From the NCBI GenBank assembly GCA_039881145.1, contig JAYKKI010000038.1:4948501-5012500 (forward strand): a stretch of 64,000 nt of DNA, read 5' to 3'. Positions 61,363 through 64,000 of this stretch are shown here, piece after piece. The first letter of the stretch is position 1. Each line of letters begins with the position of its first letter. The notes beneath the pieces are model-generated. The model was not told where the DNA came from and made no database searches. It saw only the letters and a list, made by a program, of their open reading frames with translations. The position numbers and the translations under genes were made by a program. The stretch comes from Druceiella hillmani (Eukaryota > Arthropoda > Insecta > Lepidoptera > Hepialidae).

Positions 61363-61404
61363 ATAATCCCTATAGATATCCCTATAGATATCTATAGGGA
61401 TTAT
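61363..61404. repeat. Perfect 18-bp-arm hairpin
   Basis: ATAATCCCTATAGATATC (61363-61380) pairs exactly with GATATCTATAGGGATTAT (61387-61404) around the loop CCTATA, which repeats part of the arm. It lies between the two TIL genes. Confidence 0.9.
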
Positions 61405-61418
61405 AACAAATATTAAGT

Positions 61419-61506
61419 AAAACAAATATTATGAAATGTCCTTACAATTTATGTCCTTACAAATATTAGTAAAAACAAATATTATGAAATGTCCTTACAA
61501 TTTATG
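61419..61506. repeat. 35-bp direct repeat, 53-bp offset
   Basis: AAAACAAATATTATGAAATG...TTTATG occurs at 61419-61453 and 61472-61506 without mismatch, immediately beside the hairpin at 61363-61404. Confidence 0.85.
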
Positions 61507-61846
61507 CAAATTTGTTATTACTTCAATTTCAATAAATTTACGATCTTTAAGTAAATTGTACTGATATTTAAACTGTAGACCGTGAATAAAAAATATAGAG
61601 AATAAATGTGATCTCTAAATATGCTGTTAGATAGTTAACATTGGACCTGAATAGTTTTCTGAAAATAATAGAGAGAGCCTAAATAACAGTAATTATAAAT
61701 GATCTCATGTTATACCTAAATTAATGTTAACTTAATTACAAATACGCTTTTTTTAGGGAATCCTTTAAAGTTAGTTCTTACTTTTATATTTTTAATACAG
61801 GCACAAAGTATTTTGTTTTATATTGAAATGCTCTAGTGTTATTGCA

Positions 61847-62094
61847 CTAATAATTAAATTCATAAAAAAATTCTTCATTTATATAAATTAAACATAAACC
61901 TAATTTTTTACCGGGAGGACATTGGGAAGGTTTTATACAAATTCCAGACGCATCTCTGATTAATCCTTCTTTACAAAAGCAGCCTGCTACGCACTGAAGT
62001 GTGCAAGGTGTAGTTTCACCTCTATTAGCGCACGTCTCCTCACAGGCAGTTCCACAAGTAGAGAACACTTCATTGAGTTTGCAGCTATTTTCCG
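61847..62094 (-). CDS. Second TIL gene, 3' exon
   Basis: Acceptor TTACAG at 62095-62100, then (N)CG-GAA-AAT..., with CGTACEETCANRGETTPC and CVAGCFCKEGLIRDASGIC. A possible donor CCCG|GTAAAA (exon end 61912, phase 1) would continue splicing. Without it the frame runs on to a stop at 61847 after ...EEFFYEFNY. With a likely gene start at 61230 downstream, the read-through form is the simpler last exon. Splicing into 60993 would instead fuse the two genes into one longer protein. Confidence 0.7.
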
Positions 62095-62784
62095 CTGTAA
62101 TGTAAGTGTGAGCTTATCAAATATGGTTGACATATTAGATATACACAGACACAGACATTTTACAGAATCATTATTGTAAAATCTGTATTGATATGATTAT
62201 ATTAACTTTTAATAACTTTTAAAGTAAGATAAGACACATTTCTAAACTTTACGTGTTCGTCTAACTGCATGCATGTTAAGTTTATCTAATGTGACAGTTT
62301 ATTAAAAATAAACACTAGAAGTTTTTGATTGAAAGTAAAAAAAGTAATGGGTAATCCTAACTATTTAAAATTGTCATAATTTGCATTTGTTGACTTTGTT
62401 ATTAAGTTTTAGGTTTACACTACAGTTACATACCCCAATATTGACATTAATTTGCAGACTTAACATGCCTATGTTTATCTTAAGCTTTAATATATGATAT
62501 GCTCAAAACATTCTGTTTCGACAATTCCGAGCAATTTGCCCCAGTAATTGATCGTAATGCTGAACCAAAAATCAAAACCTGAGGCTTAATGCATCACATC
62601 TTCCACTTGTAAAATTTGCAAGAACTAATTTTTCAATGTACATTTTACCAGAGTTTAGAAATACATTGGTTTCCTGTAAAAGTTAAAAAAGCCCTTGTTC
62701 CTATTATAATTCTCATTTTTATATTTTGAGAATATATTGATATATGTCAATATAAAATATAAAATTGTACATTTCTCCACTCAC

Positions 62785-62961
62785 TTGTACATTTCTCCAC
62801 AGGTATGCAAACATTATATTTGTCTCTGGCATAACCATTTTGACAATAACATTTTCGATTACACATAATATTGACAATGGGACATTGTTTTCCGAGCATT
62901 GCACATCTGGTATCACAAGCTGAACCACAACCAAACACCTCGTGATCATTTGTACATTTCA
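62785..62961 (-). CDS. Second TIL gene, internal exon
   Basis: 177 bp, phase 1 to phase 1: CTNDHEVFGCGSACDTRC, CNRKCYCQNGYARDKYNVC. Acceptor TTGCTTGCAG, donor GTGAGT. A 16-bp sequence spanning the exon end is repeated in the intron (62765-62780). More exons must lie upstream, beyond 62961 and probably beyond the window. Confidence 0.85.
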
Positions 62962-63573
62962 CTGCAAGCAAAATAAGGAAATATGTTTGTTTCACTTATA
63001 ATATATTAATAATTTTAAATCATATAGGCCAATTTAATTACTTTCTTCAAAATGCATTAATGGATTAAAACATTTTAAAACCTGTGTAATAAAAATATAA
63101 TGAAAAATTGGTGCTCTGTCATCTAATTGTTTTTATAATAAAATTTCTGATTGATAAATCATATTGTTATTGTTTGTTTCCAAAGTTGTAAAATTTTTTT
63201 GCAAAACGAATAATGTAAATAAATATGTTAAATAAGAACACATAAAGGAATGAAAAAATCCATTAATTAATTTTTCTGTGAGAACGAAACTAAAAGGTTA
63301 TTACCTACATCACATTGGTTTTCAAATGCTTTTACTTTAAATCAAAATATAAGCTTTAGTTTCAAAACAGATTCATTACCATAAATGTATTAATATTATT
63401 GTTAAAATTGTACAAATTATAGCACACAAATTAATACTTAAATGGGAAAGAGTCACATTCTTGCAAAGATTTGTTTTTGAATACACTTTATTTTTTATAA
63501 CACAATGCATACATAATTTTTCTGAAGGAAATCATTATTAACTAGAATTGTAGAAAAAGACTTATCCTACTTG

Positions 63574-63619
<46 letters not shown>

Positions 63620-63641
63620 ATATATATGTATATATATATAA

Positions 63642-63714
<73 letters not shown>

Positions 63715-64000
63715 TATATTAGCTTGTACCTCGCTTGGAAGTTGTAAAGTAATTTTTTTGTGCTTGTAAATAAGTAGTATAAAGATTATTTACAATTATT
63801 TGTGCTGTTATTTAAAGAAAGATAAGCACTACTTGAAATTATTTAAGTAATATTTAATTTAAAATAGCATTTCATTTGTAATGTATTGAATATAATTAAC
63901 ATTATGTTAACGCTTTTTGATATTCCATTTTTCTAGATTTATTATTAGAGGCCAAAACATGTAGATTTCATAGTTACATGCCACGTGGATTGACTGAATT
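62962..64000. other. Second TIL gene intron or upstream DNA
   Basis: AT-rich. Compound (TA)n/(TG)n microsatellite at about 63573-63713. No exon seen. Confidence 0.6.

Overview
This is AT-rich animal DNA, most likely from an arthropod and probably an insect. The evidence is intron-split genes with GT/AG borders, long (TA)n microsatellites, a modular gene of trypsin-inhibitor-like (TIL) exons, and a transposon community typical of arthropods: Ty3/Gypsy, Copia, I-like and Jockey LINEs, a CR1-like LINE, piggyBac, hAT, mariner and a P-like relic. I see no bacterial operons, tRNA, rRNA or CRISPR array. The species cannot be told from sequence alone.

Layout. 1-8.9 kb: a decayed DNA transposon (1353-3642) with perfect 28-bp terminal inverted repeats (TIRs), a 54-bp palindrome, a long (GGGGAA)n tract and a piggyBac relic. 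8943-15705: the most unusual object in the window. It is a Gypsy-type gag/protease/RT/RNase H/integrase unit bounded not by direct LTRs but by 253-bp inverted repeats (249/253 identical) that end TG...CA inside a (TA)n tract. Between integrase and the right repeat lies a 1.47-kb array of small hairpins. 16.2-27.9 kb: a graveyard of an I-like LINE, a Jockey LINE, a P-element-like relic, Copia and mariner, with a heat-shock-type promoter stranded between the last two. 29.7-41.6 kb: a tandem repeat-tail cluster; a three-exon transposase-like gene with a SWIM-type zinc finger (minus strand, 38361 to 31467) that carries a CR1-like LINE in its first intron; and a hAT relic with one recognisable terminus.

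44.8-63 kb is the main host-gene region. On the minus strand, at least nine TIL exons, nearly all bounded by phase-1 introns, form one 445-residue multi-TIL protein (eight exons, 61230 to 44806) and the 3' end of a second TIL gene that continues past the right edge. Their introns hold further relics: a LINE RT fragment, two piggyBac fragments and microsatellites.

How the parts relate: the host content is a secreted-type protease-inhibitor family growing by exon duplication. Nearly everything else is mobile DNA, much of it broken by frameshifts. The TIR-bounded Gypsy element with its hairpin array is the best candidate for an undescribed system. The main alternative is a rearranged or mis-assembled ordinary LTR element, and other genomic copies would settle it.
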